From: Bryum argenteum | Lineage: Eukaryota > Streptophyta > Bryopsida > Bryales > Bryaceae | DNA length: 64,000 nucleotides | NCBI GenBank assembly: GCA_037043015.1 | Contig: CM073328.1 | Span: forward strand, 6,931,409 to 6,995,408 | Reading direction: 5' to 3' | Part shown: piece by piece, positions 12,502 through 22,219 of the stretch | How positions within the stretch are numbered: position 1 is the first letter of the stretch | How the letters are laid out: every line of letters begins with the position of its first letter | Made by a program: the position numbers and the translations under genes | The notes under the pieces: generated by a model | Told to the model about the DNA's origin: nothing | Databases searched by the model: none | The model's input: only the letters and a program-made list of their open reading frames with translations

Positions 12502-12811
12502 GGGCGTCGCCAGACTACCGGCAGTGAGTAGGCAGCGGCTGCTGCAATTGGCGAACAGGAGAGCGGCGTTACCACACCACAGGCAATTTCGGCAGAGGTA
12601 ACGTGACCTGTCCTGCCAGCTCGCATCTGAAAACTTCCGGGCGGAAGTGCCTGGAAATCCTGCATTTCCGGTCCAAGTCATCCGCCAAGAGACAGAGAGT
12701 GGGAGTGGGAGTGTGGTACCTCGCTCTAGCAATGCTGATCTGGCCGAGCCGGTCCAGGCCCTAATCCTAGCCACCACAGGCTCGCGAACTGCCGGTAGTC
12801 TGGCAAGGCTC
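12502..12811. repeat. PIF/Harbinger-like MITE, copy 2, TAA target duplication
   Basis: This starts GGGCGTCGCCAGACTACCGG and ends with a matching inverted terminus (ACTGCCGGTAGTCTGGC then AAGGCTC). It is flanked by TAA at 12499-12501 and 12812-12814. It is similar along its length to the copy at 4751-5097 but better preserved at both ends. There is no coding capacity. Confidence 0.75.
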
Positions 12812-12814
12812 TAA

Positions 12815-14790
12815 GGTCCATTGCACATGAGAGGAAAGGCACTGCGTTCGATGAATTGTATTCGTTCAAATAAGTATATAGTTGCCACATGAGAGGAAGT
12901 ATGGAGAGTGACAATAATGACATGGAATAGCTTTTTGGCTTTGGATTTTGCTTTTGATAGTGCTTCAAATGTATGTGGAAAATAACGTGAAATGGCACAA
13001 TGAATGTAATTACCGGTGGCACTAAAATATCGGGACATGGCACAATGAATGTATTTACCGGGCAGTAGTGCTTGGAAGCCCACACTGTAAGGAAAAAATA
13101 AGGTAAACGAAGGTGAGGTCCCACGTAGGAGGAAGTTGTAAAGTCTTCTTGAGCCTAAATTTTCTTGTGACATGTTTCTCTTCATTGGGTAACTCGATTG
13201 CTGGGCCTCCCACTGGTTAAATGCCTTCCCCTCTTCCCACCTTTTCACTACTGCAAAGAGAGCCTCCAGAGCGTAAGAGTTTGGGTATGTGATTTATGTA
13301 AATATTCCACTTTGAAATGTTCGGTTTGGAACCGAACAGGTTGAAACCTCCCTCTTAGTCACTAGTATACAATCCACATGTCAGTTGACATCTGCTCTAA
13401 TTCTGTTCGGTTCCAAACTGTTCGGTTTCAAATTATTTCATCCGTTTTATAATTTGTCCCATTGTACATCATTTGTAACAATTTGACCTTGGACCCTTAA
13501 TGCCAAAAATACTAATAGAGCGTTCCTTTATATTTATTTCAGAAAATGTAAGCGGCCCGATTAGATAAGGAGTGAATCTGTAATTTTCATCAGATTCCAT
13601 TTACGTCTGCAGCAGATGTTGCAATGACGTCGATTGATAACAACACCGATGACTCGCTATGTAGAAGAGGCTAATGCTGTGTGCTTCCTTCGATTCGATA
13701 AGCCTTCTCCTCAGCTGGCAGTTCAGTTATTTACGCAGAGGTGGATTGTATACTACACTAAATTTGATAATTAGTGTTAGATACACTAATTTACATAAAC
13801 ATGTTATAAGTTTTTACTGTTGTTCAATAATTTTTCCCACTATATTGGCCAAGATGGGGTCCTTATATAGTATCAGAATCAATGCTCTTGGTAAAAAATT
13901 TCAAACAAAAGTAAAAACTTATGGCTTTCTCAAATCTTATAATAATCTAACACTAATTATCAAATTTAGTGTAGTGTTCGACTATTTCGATATACTCCTA
14001 CTTATATTGAATTGCACTTAGGAAGAATTGACGTATCCGCAACATTTATGTCTATGTTAGACAAGCAATCTAAGAAACAGTCTATGTAAAATGATACACT
14101 TTGACGATTTTTGTTGCGAAATTGGAAACAGTAAACATTGGGAGCATATTTCTATACAGATTTTCTTACGTGTACTGAGGCCGTGGATACCTCGCCGTCT
14201 CTCATTAGGTCCACCTCAATATCGTGCTCCAGGACAGCGAAGGCCTTGTGCGTATCAAGCAGTGGCTTCAACACAGAAAATTTATACACTCGATGCTGCT
14301 GGGTATTCTTTTCCCGATACCTTTCTCACGTCGATGGGAGTCTATTTTCATTCCATTTTCATTCCATTCACTGCACGAATTCTTAGATTTAATAATACAC
14401 AGGTCAAACATTGTAAAATATTCAGTTCCTCAGTCGAAATTATTCGGTCCAAGATACCGTATGAACGGGTCGGCTTGGGTACACTCCTATCGGACCGGTT
14501 GTTTCTCAATCCGTTCCTAGAAACTGGTCCAGTCAATGACATCTTTCAGAATGGACAACATATGATCGACATCCTCACTTTCATTCTGATGTTAAGGCAA
14601 TGTGTTTTATGAGAAAGAAGCACGGAATTCCAGTCAAAACCGCATCTGATTGAGCATAGTTGGCTGATACTCATATGGCAATGCCTATTTATCACAAGCC
14701 GGAATCGTTTGAGCGCACCACAAGAGACAGACTCCAAAACCCTAAACCCGAATGTCATATTGAAACGGAACCGTCAACAAAAAGCAGATG
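12815..14790. other. gene-free stretch between MITE and snoRNA cluster A
   Basis: No recognised protein. Several open frames of 100-170 codons occur on both strands (for example 14091-14612), but none resembles a known family. A small inverted pair TTCGGTTTGGAACCGAA lies at 13321-13337. The 14.0-14.7 kb part could hold further decayed snoRNA units or the 3' flank of cluster A, but I could not define box pairs there. Confidence 0.3.
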
Positions 14791-14794
14791 GGGC

Positions 14795-14881
14795 GCAAGG
14801 GTCAGAAATTGTGATGTTGTATCCACACGGTTATTCGGTCAGGGATAACTGTTTTGGCATTTCTCATCATCATTCCCCTGC
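14795..14881 (-). ncRNA. box C/D snoRNA candidate, family 1 copy a
   Basis: Read on the minus strand, the RNA opens with GCAGGGG, then a C box ATGATGA (+ strand TCATCAT at 14864-14873), an internal CTGA (D'), and a D box CTGA (+ strand TCAG at 14802-14805) followed at once by CCCTTGC. The two ends pair over seven positions, the terminal stem expected of a C/D snoRNA. The guide before D' contains CAGTTATCC, complementary to the conserved GGATAACTG of 25S rRNA beside the peptidyl-transferase centre. An identical core recurs at 15939-16025. The role, 2'-O-methylation guidance in the nucleolus, is inferred. Confidence 0.7.
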
Positions 14882-14909
14882 TTTGCTCCCATCTCAAATC
14901 GTCAAAGTA

Positions 14910-14994
14910 GCCAAGGATCAGAAACAGCCTCATGTATGTCTCCACAATCATGTCAGAGATAGAACAATTGGTATAACTTAATCATCTCCTCAGC
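14910..14994 (-). ncRNA. box C/D snoRNA candidate, family 3 copy a
   Basis: The minus strand reads GCTGAGGA, then GATGATTA (C box with one mismatch), an internal CTGA, and a final CTGA followed directly by TCCTTGGC. GCTGAGGA and TCCTTGGC pair over all eight positions, including two G-U pairs, placing the C and D boxes at the base of a stem as in C/D snoRNAs. It lies 28 bases upstream (in transcription order) of the family 1 copy, as in a plant polycistronic snoRNA gene. The rRNA target is not assigned. Confidence 0.62.
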
Positions 14995-15010
14995 ATTCTA
15001 AATAGTACTA

Positions 15011-15212
15011 TGGCTAGCATGGTCTGTCCCAAAGAGTAATTGCAGCGACGCTGCTCTCCAGGGCAATGGAATATGCCACCCCGCGGCTCACACCGATCAC
15101 TCAGCGTGAACCGCGTCCCTCTTTGACGTTAACAACGGACTCTACGACCTCAACTGCACCACAAGGATGCCAATAGCCGCTCCACATTGTTAGGCTATCA
15201 CTCCGCCAAGAG
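15011..15212 (-). ncRNA. H/ACA-like snoRNA unit, copy A1
   Basis: This is one of three direct copies in cluster A of a block that ends, on the minus strand, with TTTGGGACAGACCATGCTAGCC. In the best copy (16126-16311) the block can fold into a hairpin with an internal loop like a pseudouridylation pocket. This copy has lost part of that hairpin. No convincing H box or ACA tail is seen here (the tail reads ATA), so the class is tentative. Confidence 0.35.
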
Positions 15213-15247
15213 TGATAACCCCGTCATTTTTCAACATCGTATCTGTC

Positions 15248-15427
15248 GACCGCATGGTCAGTCCCAAAGAGTAATGGCAGCGACGCTGCTCTCCAGGGCA
15301 ATGGAATATGCGACCTCGCATTCACAAGCCAATTGGCTCGTGGATCCGCAGCTCTTCGACGTTAGCAATGGACTCTACAACCACGAAGCTGATTGCTCCA
15401 CATTGCTAGAGCAATATCCCGCCAAGG
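15248..15427 (-). ncRNA. H/ACA-like snoRNA unit, copy A2
   Basis: Second copy of the same block, with TAGCAAT and ATTGCTA arms retained and an inner helix closing a loop near 15380-15390. The 3' part carries GCAGCGTCGCTGC, also hairpin-forming. It stands between family 2 and family 3 C/D candidates in the same orientation, supporting a shared transcript. Confidence 0.4.
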
Positions 15428-15609
15428 ACACCGCTCCCGTCGTGCTATAACCCTAACAGAGAGACTTGTCAGAACAGATGAGTTTGTTCATCAAAGAATT
15501 TCAGAACAGGTCTATGTATTTGATCATCATCCAGCCTCTCCCATTTGTGCTCTAGACTAACCATATGAAGAGATGATTATCACACCTAATTGAGAAAGTA
15601 GTGAAACGT

Positions 15610-15731
15610 GGCCTCAGTTTACAGTGTTGCGTCACAGAAATGCAGGCGGAATACTGAGGAGGTTCTCCTTGTCGAACAAGGTCTCAGCGCCACCCAGCAA
15701 CTGCGCACATAGAGGTAACCATCATTGGCCG
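15610..15731 (-). ncRNA. box C/D snoRNA candidate, family 2 copy a (122 nt)
   Basis: On the minus strand the unit starts GGCC, then AATGATGG (C box ATGATGG), and ends CTGA followed directly by GGCC. The two GGCC tracts pair to form the terminal stem. Its 122 nt is long for a C/D snoRNA, and it holds an internal hairpin (ACCTTGTTCGACAAGG). A near copy lies at 16449-16569 and a decayed copy on the plus strand at 48548-48667. It was not matched to a named snoRNA. Confidence 0.55.
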
Positions 15732-15938
15732 CTCCGGAATCGTGACCCTGAACCCTATTCCAAAAAGAAACGTGAGACGCTAATTGACAATGAGGAATCT
15801 GACCTAGCAGGACCAAGCAAATGACAAGCTCTAAACCTTGCACCCTAAACCGTGAAACGAATCCATACAGCTCCATGAATCGTACTCCTCGTATCAAATC
15901 TGCAACAAAACAGAACGAAATTAAAAAGCAGATGAGAA

Positions 15939-16025
15939 GCAAGGGTCAGAAATTGTGATGTTGTATCCACACGGTTATTCGGTCAGGGATAACTGTTTTG
16001 GCATTTCTCATCATCATTCCCCTGC
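15939..16025 (-). ncRNA. box C/D snoRNA candidate, family 1 copy b
   Basis: Same 87-nt structure as the copy at 14795-14881: GCAGGGG/CCCTTGC stem, C box ATGATGA, D' CTGA after the CAGTTATCC guide, D box CTGA. The two copies appear identical between their stems while the surrounding DNA has diverged, which suggests selection or recent conversion. Confidence 0.7.
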
Positions 16026-16125
16026 TACTTTGTTCCCACCCTGATCACCAAGGATCAGGAACTCTATGAAATCCCCATACTCATCTCAACAGCAAACTCG
16101 GAATTTGAATCAATTTAAGATATAC

Positions 16126-16311
16126 TATGGCTAGCATGGTCTGTCCCAAAGAGTAATCGCAGCGACGCTGCTCTCCAGGGCAATGGAATATGCCACCCCG
16201 CGGCTCACACCGATCACTCAGCGTGAGCTGAGTCCCTCTTTGACGTTAGCAATAGACTCTACAACCACGAAACTGGTCGCTCCACATTGCTAGAGCAACA
16301 TCCCGCCAAGG
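16126..16311 (-). ncRNA. H/ACA-like snoRNA unit, copy A3 (best preserved)
   Basis: On the minus strand TAGCAAT pairs with ATTGCTA. Inside them CGACCA pairs with TGGTTG around a short loop, leaving an unpaired pocket on each side, the shape of an H/ACA guide hairpin. A second perfect hairpin follows (ACTCAGC/GCTGAGT), then AGCA...TGCT arms ending GCTAGCCATA. An ANANNA-type AGACCA is present, but the tail lacks a clear ACA, so the class remains tentative. It sits in line with C/D candidates. Confidence 0.45.
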
Positions 16312-16448
16312 AAGCCACTCCCGTCACCGCTGACACGCTATAACCTCAAAGCAAAAGCTATCAGAGCAGTTCGATTTTCTTTCACCACAGTAGTTCAGAA
16401 CAGGCTCTTCCAATTTGTGCCCTAGAAAAGCAATATCATGTTGAATGA

Positions 16449-16569
16449 GGCCTCAGTTTACAGTGTAGCGTCATAGAAATGCAGGCGACATACTGAGGAG
16501 GTTCTCCTTGTCAAACAAGGTCTCAGCGTCGCCCAGCAACTGCGCCCATAGAGGTAACCATCCTTGGCC
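16449..16569 (-). ncRNA. box C/D snoRNA candidate, family 2 copy b
   Basis: Near copy of 15610-15731 with the GGCC/GGCC stem and D box CTGA kept, but the C box weakened (AGGATGG). It is the first unit of cluster A downstream of the telo-box promoter motif. The internal ACCTTGTTTGACAAGG hairpin is retained. Confidence 0.5.
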
Positions 16570-16582
16570 GCTGCAAAACCTT

Positions 16583-16599
16583 AAACCCTAAACCCTAGT
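16583..16599 (-). promoter_or_regulatory. telo-box motif upstream of snoRNA cluster A
   Basis: AAACCCTAAACCCTAG lies 14 bases upstream (minus-strand sense) of the first snoRNA unit. Telo-boxes (AAACCCTAA) are common in promoters of plant snoRNA and ribosomal-protein genes. Further CCCTAA-like motifs occur nearby and between units. A TATA box was not identified with confidence. Confidence 0.5.
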
Positions 16600-18002
16600 A
16601 GTCAATCCAATCCAAAATTCACCCATTTTCAAGCACGCAACAGCAATTGTGAATCTTCACACACAAAGACATTGGAAAGCAGATAGAGAACAAGAGGAAT
16701 CCGGATGCTTCAAGATGGGTGTTGAGCGGATTTAAGTAGGACGGGAAGCACTGCGAATGAACCTTCGAGAACTTCGAAACCAAATTTAAAACCGAGTTTA
16801 CGCGGGTTCGGAGAATTAGGGTTCGAGAGTGACCGAATTGTGATTTTCTTGAAAAAAAGAAGAGGGAAAATCTAAGTTTAATATTGTTATTGAAATTTTC
16901 TAACCTCGTCTTTTAAATGTAAGTGACATGTATACTCATAGTAATAAACATAAAAGTAAAGAAATACCTAAGTACAAAAAGTAAAATAAACAAAAATTAG
17001 AGCCACAATAACGTATTTGTAAAAAGATTTGTCTCTTAAGCCAATTATATATTTATAATTTTTGGTGAACGAGTTTCAAGCTTTTCTTATTTTGAGGTTT
17101 ACAAATATATACAAATTAAATCTTGAACATAAAAGGAAACCCCCCTTGCAAATTTTCAAAAAAAATCACGCTCCCTACATCACCCACAAGCCTTGCAACT
17201 CCATTACCAACCTCAACACACCATAAGGCCTAATCATCAAGTAGTTTATCCTGAATAAAATAAAAGTACTACTTGAATACGTAAGGAAAATCTTATATTA
17301 TAGATTTCCTATAGAACATGCAGATTATAAGCAAATTAAGTCGCCTGTAGTAGAGGGAGTTGTAAGTATAAATTATAAAACAAACAAGAAAATAGATTTG
17401 AAGATTTTTGTTGAAGGTTTTGTCAGTCACAATTCAAACTAAATGTTCCACAATGTCAAAATTTGACATTTTGATTGAAGGGTTGAAACTTTGAAGATAT
17501 TGGGCCGATTGGAATCATTAGCTTTGAATTTATTTAAATTTAGTGATAAATTTTGGAAGCAAAAATGGTAAGTGTATCAATAATTATGTACATTGTGAGT
17601 ACATTATGAATTGAAGTTGGAAGCTATGACATACCTCTTGCTTGTATGACCCTCACTAATGTGCTGATTTCGAATTTAGTATTCTAACTTCTAGTTTACA
17701 ATGAATCCTATTAACACACCGACCATTACAAAGCTGACAACGTTACAAAAACCAACTGAGAAAAGTGAAGGACAAAATCAATTCGTACCAGTAACCAACA
17801 CGCCCAACCTACTCACATACAAGATACAAGTCCCATATCATTCAAATCTCAAAAGTTACTATTTTTCTTAACAACTCAATTTTACAAATAGAACTCGCGT
17901 GATCAAAGAGCAAATCTGGGATACACCACTCTACCAATCATTTATACAAGACCATGTAAAGAAAGGCCTCTCGTTAGCATAAACTAGAGTAACTTCACTA
18001 TT
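16600..18002. other. intergenic between cluster A and the J-domain gene
   Basis: This includes the presumed promoter of cluster A on the left and the 3' flank of the J-domain gene on the right. It is AT-rich with no gene recognised. Confidence 0.35.
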
Positions 18003-20448
18003 TTACCGTCCCATTTCTTTTTTCAGCTTTGCAAGCATATCCTCAATTTCATCCAACTCATTCTCAATTTTCTCATTTTTTGCAGCTTTTGGTTCTTCTT
18101 TTCTCGGTGGAGCCTTAGTCCCAGTACTACTGCTTGCTTTAGCTTTCGGGCTTCGGTCTTTCTCCCTTACCCCTTCATCGTCACTTATGTGCAGCTCCTT
18201 CTCTAAAAACTCTACGAACTCCTCACCAATGTCCTGTACATAAACGATAACCATCAGAATGTAATAACCTAAAAAAGTATTCCAACATTACATACAATAT
18301 ATTATTGAACCCCAGAATCAATCTAGATATCAATTTGTGCAAGTATGTGGATGCGCTCACCGCTAACTCTTCCCAGAGACTCTTCGGCTTTGCACTCCTC
18401 GACGAGCTTCGCTTCTGCAGATCCGATTGCAAGTCTTTGAAAAATTCGTCTGCAGTGAAAACAAGGTGAACATTAGCAAGACGCAATGGTGTCACAGAAG
18501 GGCACTCAAAGACCAGAGATCAAAGTTTGTTGCTCTACCAACTGAACCCTGCAAGTCCTTCCATAACTCTCCTGCACCCACAGACCCATCCATATGAGTC
18601 TTACCTACTCTTATGTCTACATACGGATTTTGACAATTTTTACCACCTCAACATTGTCGACAATATAAGACGTACTTTAGTGTATTTCCCTTGCTGATAA
18701 GTATCAACGAAGTGATCCTGATCATGCTTTTTCCGTATTTAATCAGCACATTCACTTACTAACGGCCAGTTCCTATTACACATGTTGGACTTGACAGCAA
18801 TATCGCAATTTCCACTAGACTGTGTTTAAGAAAAGACCTGTGAAAGACGACAAGGTTCAAAATGGACTGGTAACTAATGTTTTAGGTATGTAATGTTTTA
18901 ACTTGTTATCTGAAGCATGTTGAAGCGACCTGTGGCGAAGGTGCAAACGGCAAGTTGAAAAATGGTACCTAATCCGTAAAACTCCTCCTCAGTAGATTGC
19001 TTTCTTCGTGACGATGAAGTGCTGCTGCCCCACTGAAATGGATCCCAACTGTCCGACTGTGAACTTCGACTGCTAGCAGCATCGTACTTGGACCGGCTCT
19101 TGCTGTCCACTAATGTCTGATACGCACTCTTAATCTCCAAAAACTTCTCCTGTGCTCCTGGCTGATCTCGACGAGCATGCAAAGCTCAATAAACACATTT
19201 AACATTACTCTACTCTTAACCTCAAACAGCAAGCTCATACCATAATTCTAGCGTGAAACTCTAAATCCTAAAAAAACACGCAGCAGTCCGAAAGTGAAGC
19301 TTTCTGAGGAATTGACGCATATTACAAACACTTCGAATGCAAAGTGACCAGCCAGACCGTGAAGAGCAAGAGATTGATCGAGGAACAGCAGATTCTAGCT
19401 TGATATTCTTCTCTGTTTGAAATGTGGAATATTTGCAGATATCTGAGGAGCTGGAAATCAATTTGCGTATTCAAAAAGTAGGATTCACAGCTCTGACATC
19501 CTCTAATTGGTGGCAAGAGTATAAGAGACTTGACCATGCAAATTCTAGCGTGAAAGCTTGAACCCTAAAAGAAAACACCACAATTCGATGAGGAAAATTT
19601 AATATCAGCATTGACGCAGAATACAAACACTTCGAGCTCCGAGTGACCAGCCAAACCTCTAAAAAATGCAAAATTAGACCGTGACAGCAAATTCTAGCTT
19701 AGAACCCTGGTGTCTTTAAATTGTGAAAGAATGGCAGCTATCTGAAATCCTAAACTCTAACAAGAACACCACGAATGAAGCTTCAATAATCAGCTTGTGT
19801 AGAAATTGATGCAGATTGCAAGCACTTCGCGTAGAACATAAAGAGTGCACGAATTTGAGCAGATTCTAGCTTGAAACCCTAGAGTCTTCACATTGTGATA
19901 GAATTGCAGTTACCGGAGGAGCTGAAATCCTTAAGTCTACTAAGAAAACCGCAGCTCACAAATTGTAGCTTCAATATCAGCTTCTATGTAGAAATTGCAA
20001 TCACTTGGCGTTCGGAGAGACCAGCCAGACCATGAAGAGTGCACCAATTTCAGCATATTCTAACCTAGTCTTAAAATTGTGAGAGAATTGCAAAGAAATG
20101 AGGAGCTGGAAATCCATTTGTGGACTACTCTTGTCAATGTAGGAGCTATACCTGCTTGTTGACGTCGGGGTGGTACTTGAGCGCTAAGCCTCGGTAAGCG
20201 CGTTTAATCTCCTTATCAGTAGCGTTCGGCGACACGCCAAGAGTCTCATACAACGACTTCTGAGCCGCAGCGCAACAAACGCCCCTTCTTCTTCCACTCC
20301 GGGAAACAGAAATTCCACCGATAAATCTCACATTACTCCTCACCGACACTCGCTCTCTTCTAATACTACTAACTGAGTCTCTACAGCTGCTGCTGCTTTC
20401 AAATCCGCACCGCCCTGCCCACGGAAGCTCTCGTGACAAGAGCTCCAT
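18003..20448 (-). CDS. plastid-type J-domain (DnaJ-like) co-chaperone, four exons
   Basis: Exons 20152-20448, 18969-19161, 18361-18449 and 18003-18233 join in frame at GT-AG sites to give 269 residues. The first ATG in the frame (20448) follows no good alternative. The N-terminus is Ser/Arg-rich without acidic residues near its end, like a chloroplast transit peptide. The J domain starts at about residue 63 (KSLYETLGV) and carries HPD at 93-95, which stimulates Hsp70 ATPase; intron 1 falls just after HPDVNKQ. The rest is low in similarity to type I/II DnaJ and lacks a zinc-finger or substrate domain, so it is a type III J protein. It ends in a charged coiled-coil-like helix ([16 protein letters not shown]). 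The layout resembles the plant chloroplast J proteins of the DJC72/73 type. The partner would be stromal Hsp70. The gene appears intact. Confidence 0.85.
19162..20151 (-). repeat. degenerate tandem repeats in intron 1 of the J-domain gene
   Basis: The 990-bp intron consists largely of about four diverged units of 190-290 bp. Each contains a version of ATTCTAGC(G/T)TGAAACCCT, AATTGATGCAGATTGCAAACACTTCG and GTGACCAGCCAGACC (the last near 19345, 19640 and 20025). The units have drifted too far to be a recent expansion. Confidence 0.55.
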
Positions 20449-21182
20449 CAATGTTACTCTTGTCGGCAATTCGCAAACTTCCGAGAGAACCTAAAATGAA
20501 ATTTTCGAGATACAGAATGCGGTATGAGAGTGACGAGTTGTTGATGGTGAGAAAAGGGCGGGTCCAGCTGGCTCCGTCACGGCCAACCTTTAGGTGTGCT
20601 TTCAGCTTACATCCTCCTCGTGTCCGGATTCCATTGCTTCGAGTGCCGAACCTTTTCGATTGGCCTCTCTCGAAGATGCAATTTCGTTCGTGGCGATGAG
20701 AATCATGAGCTTGATTACCGTAGCAGTACTTTGATTACCTCGTGAGGATGTTTAGAGGCTAGAAATTGCGAAATTTATGCTTCCGAATAGTGCGATGCAT
20801 CTGTTCGTTAGCAAATCGTTCAGATTCTCTGGAATCTGCTTTGCATTCTAAGTGTATCCATGATCAGATAAGGGGGAAAGATTGCTCGAGAAATGAGTGC
20901 TTCTGCAAATGTTGAATGAACATGGATATATAGTTCCTTTTATTGATATAAGGTTTGCAAATGAGAGGTGAAAGAATTATTTTCTATAATTTCCTAAAGT
21001 TGAAAGTATTAGCTTGCAAATGTGTAGAGAAAGGATATCGTTAATGTTTTGTTTGGTAATAGAAACAAGTTAATTTGACTCTCTAACAGTCATTTGCAAC
21101 GTCTCTTGTCCTACATAAGGCTAATATGAGAAGCTCAAGAATGTGATTGTTGGAGAGTCAAGATAATTTGTACGAGAGATCG

Positions 21183-21268
21183 ATGTGAGCACCAAGGTGG
21201 CATATTCCATTGCAGTGGAGGGCAGCATTGCTGCAATTACTCTTTGGGATAAACCATGCTAGCCACAA
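21183..21268 (+). ncRNA. H/ACA-like snoRNA unit, block B
   Basis: This is a plus-strand relative of the cluster A H/ACA-like block. GGCAGCAT and ATGCTAGCC can pair with one bulge, and the hairpin is followed at once by ACA (GCTAGCCACAAAT), the position expected of an ACA box. The 5' hairpin present in cluster A is not evident. Confidence 0.4.
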
Positions 21269-21277
21269 ATTTAGATT

Positions 21278-21386
21278 GCCGAGGAGATGATTCAGCTTCG
21301 TACGCACTCTTCTGGTTCAGCTTTGTACGCACTCTTTTGACATATTTATGGAGAAATACATAATGATGATGTTTCTGATCCTTGAC
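21278..21386 (+). ncRNA. C/D snoRNA-like unit, family 3, block B copy 1
   Basis: GCCGAGGA, then GATGATTC, and a final CTGA followed by TCCTTGAC resemble the family 3 unit. The interior carries a duplicated TACGCACTCTT segment making it longer than other copies. It is probably decayed. Confidence 0.35.
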
Positions 21387-21416
21387 GAGTATAATAATTA
21401 GAGTGTAAAAAGCAAG

Positions 21417-21495
21417 TGGATGATGATGAGTAATCCCAAACCTCTTGATCGAATGGTCGTGGAGAAACTGACAACATCAGAGTTTTCGAGCCCTG
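21417..21495 (+). ncRNA. C/D snoRNA-like unit, family 1 variant, block B
   Basis: GGATGATGATGAGTAATCCC is followed by a D' region (CTTGATCG) and CTGA. The overall plan matches family 1 but the guide is different, and the terminal stem does not form. The collinear copy in block C is at 49130-49199. Likely a pseudogene or a diverged guide. Confidence 0.3.
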
Positions 21496-21879
21496 CATCT
21501 CAGGTGCTTTTTGTAGTTGGTTTTGTGTGTCACAGCTATGGAAAAGTTGTTTATTTAAGCATTGAACCCTCTTGGTGTTTCTAGGTGGCGTTTAGACTCA
21601 CAATATTGATTAGATCCATTGGTGGCCATTAAACTGAGGCCTCATTACACCAGGTCATGAGTGTATTAGTTTAAGTACGATACGCAAGAGGCGGGGTGAT
21701 GATCAAACACTCTGAAAATATGTGCTGAACAAATGACTCTTTTAACCAACAATCTTTGCTTTTGATTTTGAGGGTATATACTAACGGCCTTCGTTTTGAC
21801 TGAGGTTGAGATTGAGTAGCGTTGTTGCAATCAACCTTGAGGACAGACCGTGCTAACCATTTCAAGTATCCCTCGGGAT

Positions 21880-21954
21880 GCCGAGGAGATGATCAAGTTT
21901 ACCCTTTCTTTCTCACACGAATGTGGATTTAAAATGCTCATTCTGATCCTTGAC
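21880..21954 (+). ncRNA. box C/D snoRNA candidate, family 3, block B copy 2
   Basis: GCCGAGGA pairs with TCCTTGAC at seven of eight positions, with GATGATCA (C-like) and CTGA (21943-21946) at the base of the stem. The unit is 75 nt long. It lies 18 bases before the family 1 unit at 21973, the reverse of the order in cluster A. The C box has mismatches, so activity is uncertain. Confidence 0.45.
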
Positions 21955-21972
21955 GAGTATATTGGGAGCAAA

Positions 21973-22052
21973 GCAGGAAAACGATGATGAGAAATGCCAA
22001 AACACTTATCCCATTCGGATAACCGTGTGAATACAACATCACGATTTCCTGC
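21973..22052 (+). ncRNA. C/D snoRNA-like unit, family 1, block B (D box lost)
   Basis: GCAGGAAA and TTTCCTGC pair perfectly over eight bases around a C box ATGATGA, but the expected D box is CCTG instead of CTGA, and the guide reads CACTTATCCC, no longer matching the rRNA segment of the cluster A copies. It is probably a pseudogene. The block C copy at 49859-49941 shares these changes. Confidence 0.4.
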
Positions 22053-22219
22053 CTCTACATCTCATTTCCACTCAATTAGGGTCGTCTGCTTCTCGAATTT
22101 GTTGGAGTTATGGGTGGCTCCATTGGTCTCTTCAATCTTGTGATGGTTCACATTTTCAGCCTGTTACAAAATCCCAAATTTCTGAATGACCATATTAGCA
22201 CATATCACTGACATTGGCA

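Noticed and set aside
15011-16311. tRNA or protein-coding reading of the GCTAGCATGGTC blocks
   Set aside because: No cloverleaf and frames differ between copies; hairpin conservation fits a snoRNA-like unit better.
18490-18570. tRNA A-box-like sequence (minus strand TTCAGTTGGTAGAGCA) inside intron 2 of the J-domain gene
   Set aside because: There is no matching B box and the arms do not fold into a cloverleaf, so it is at most a tRNA fragment.
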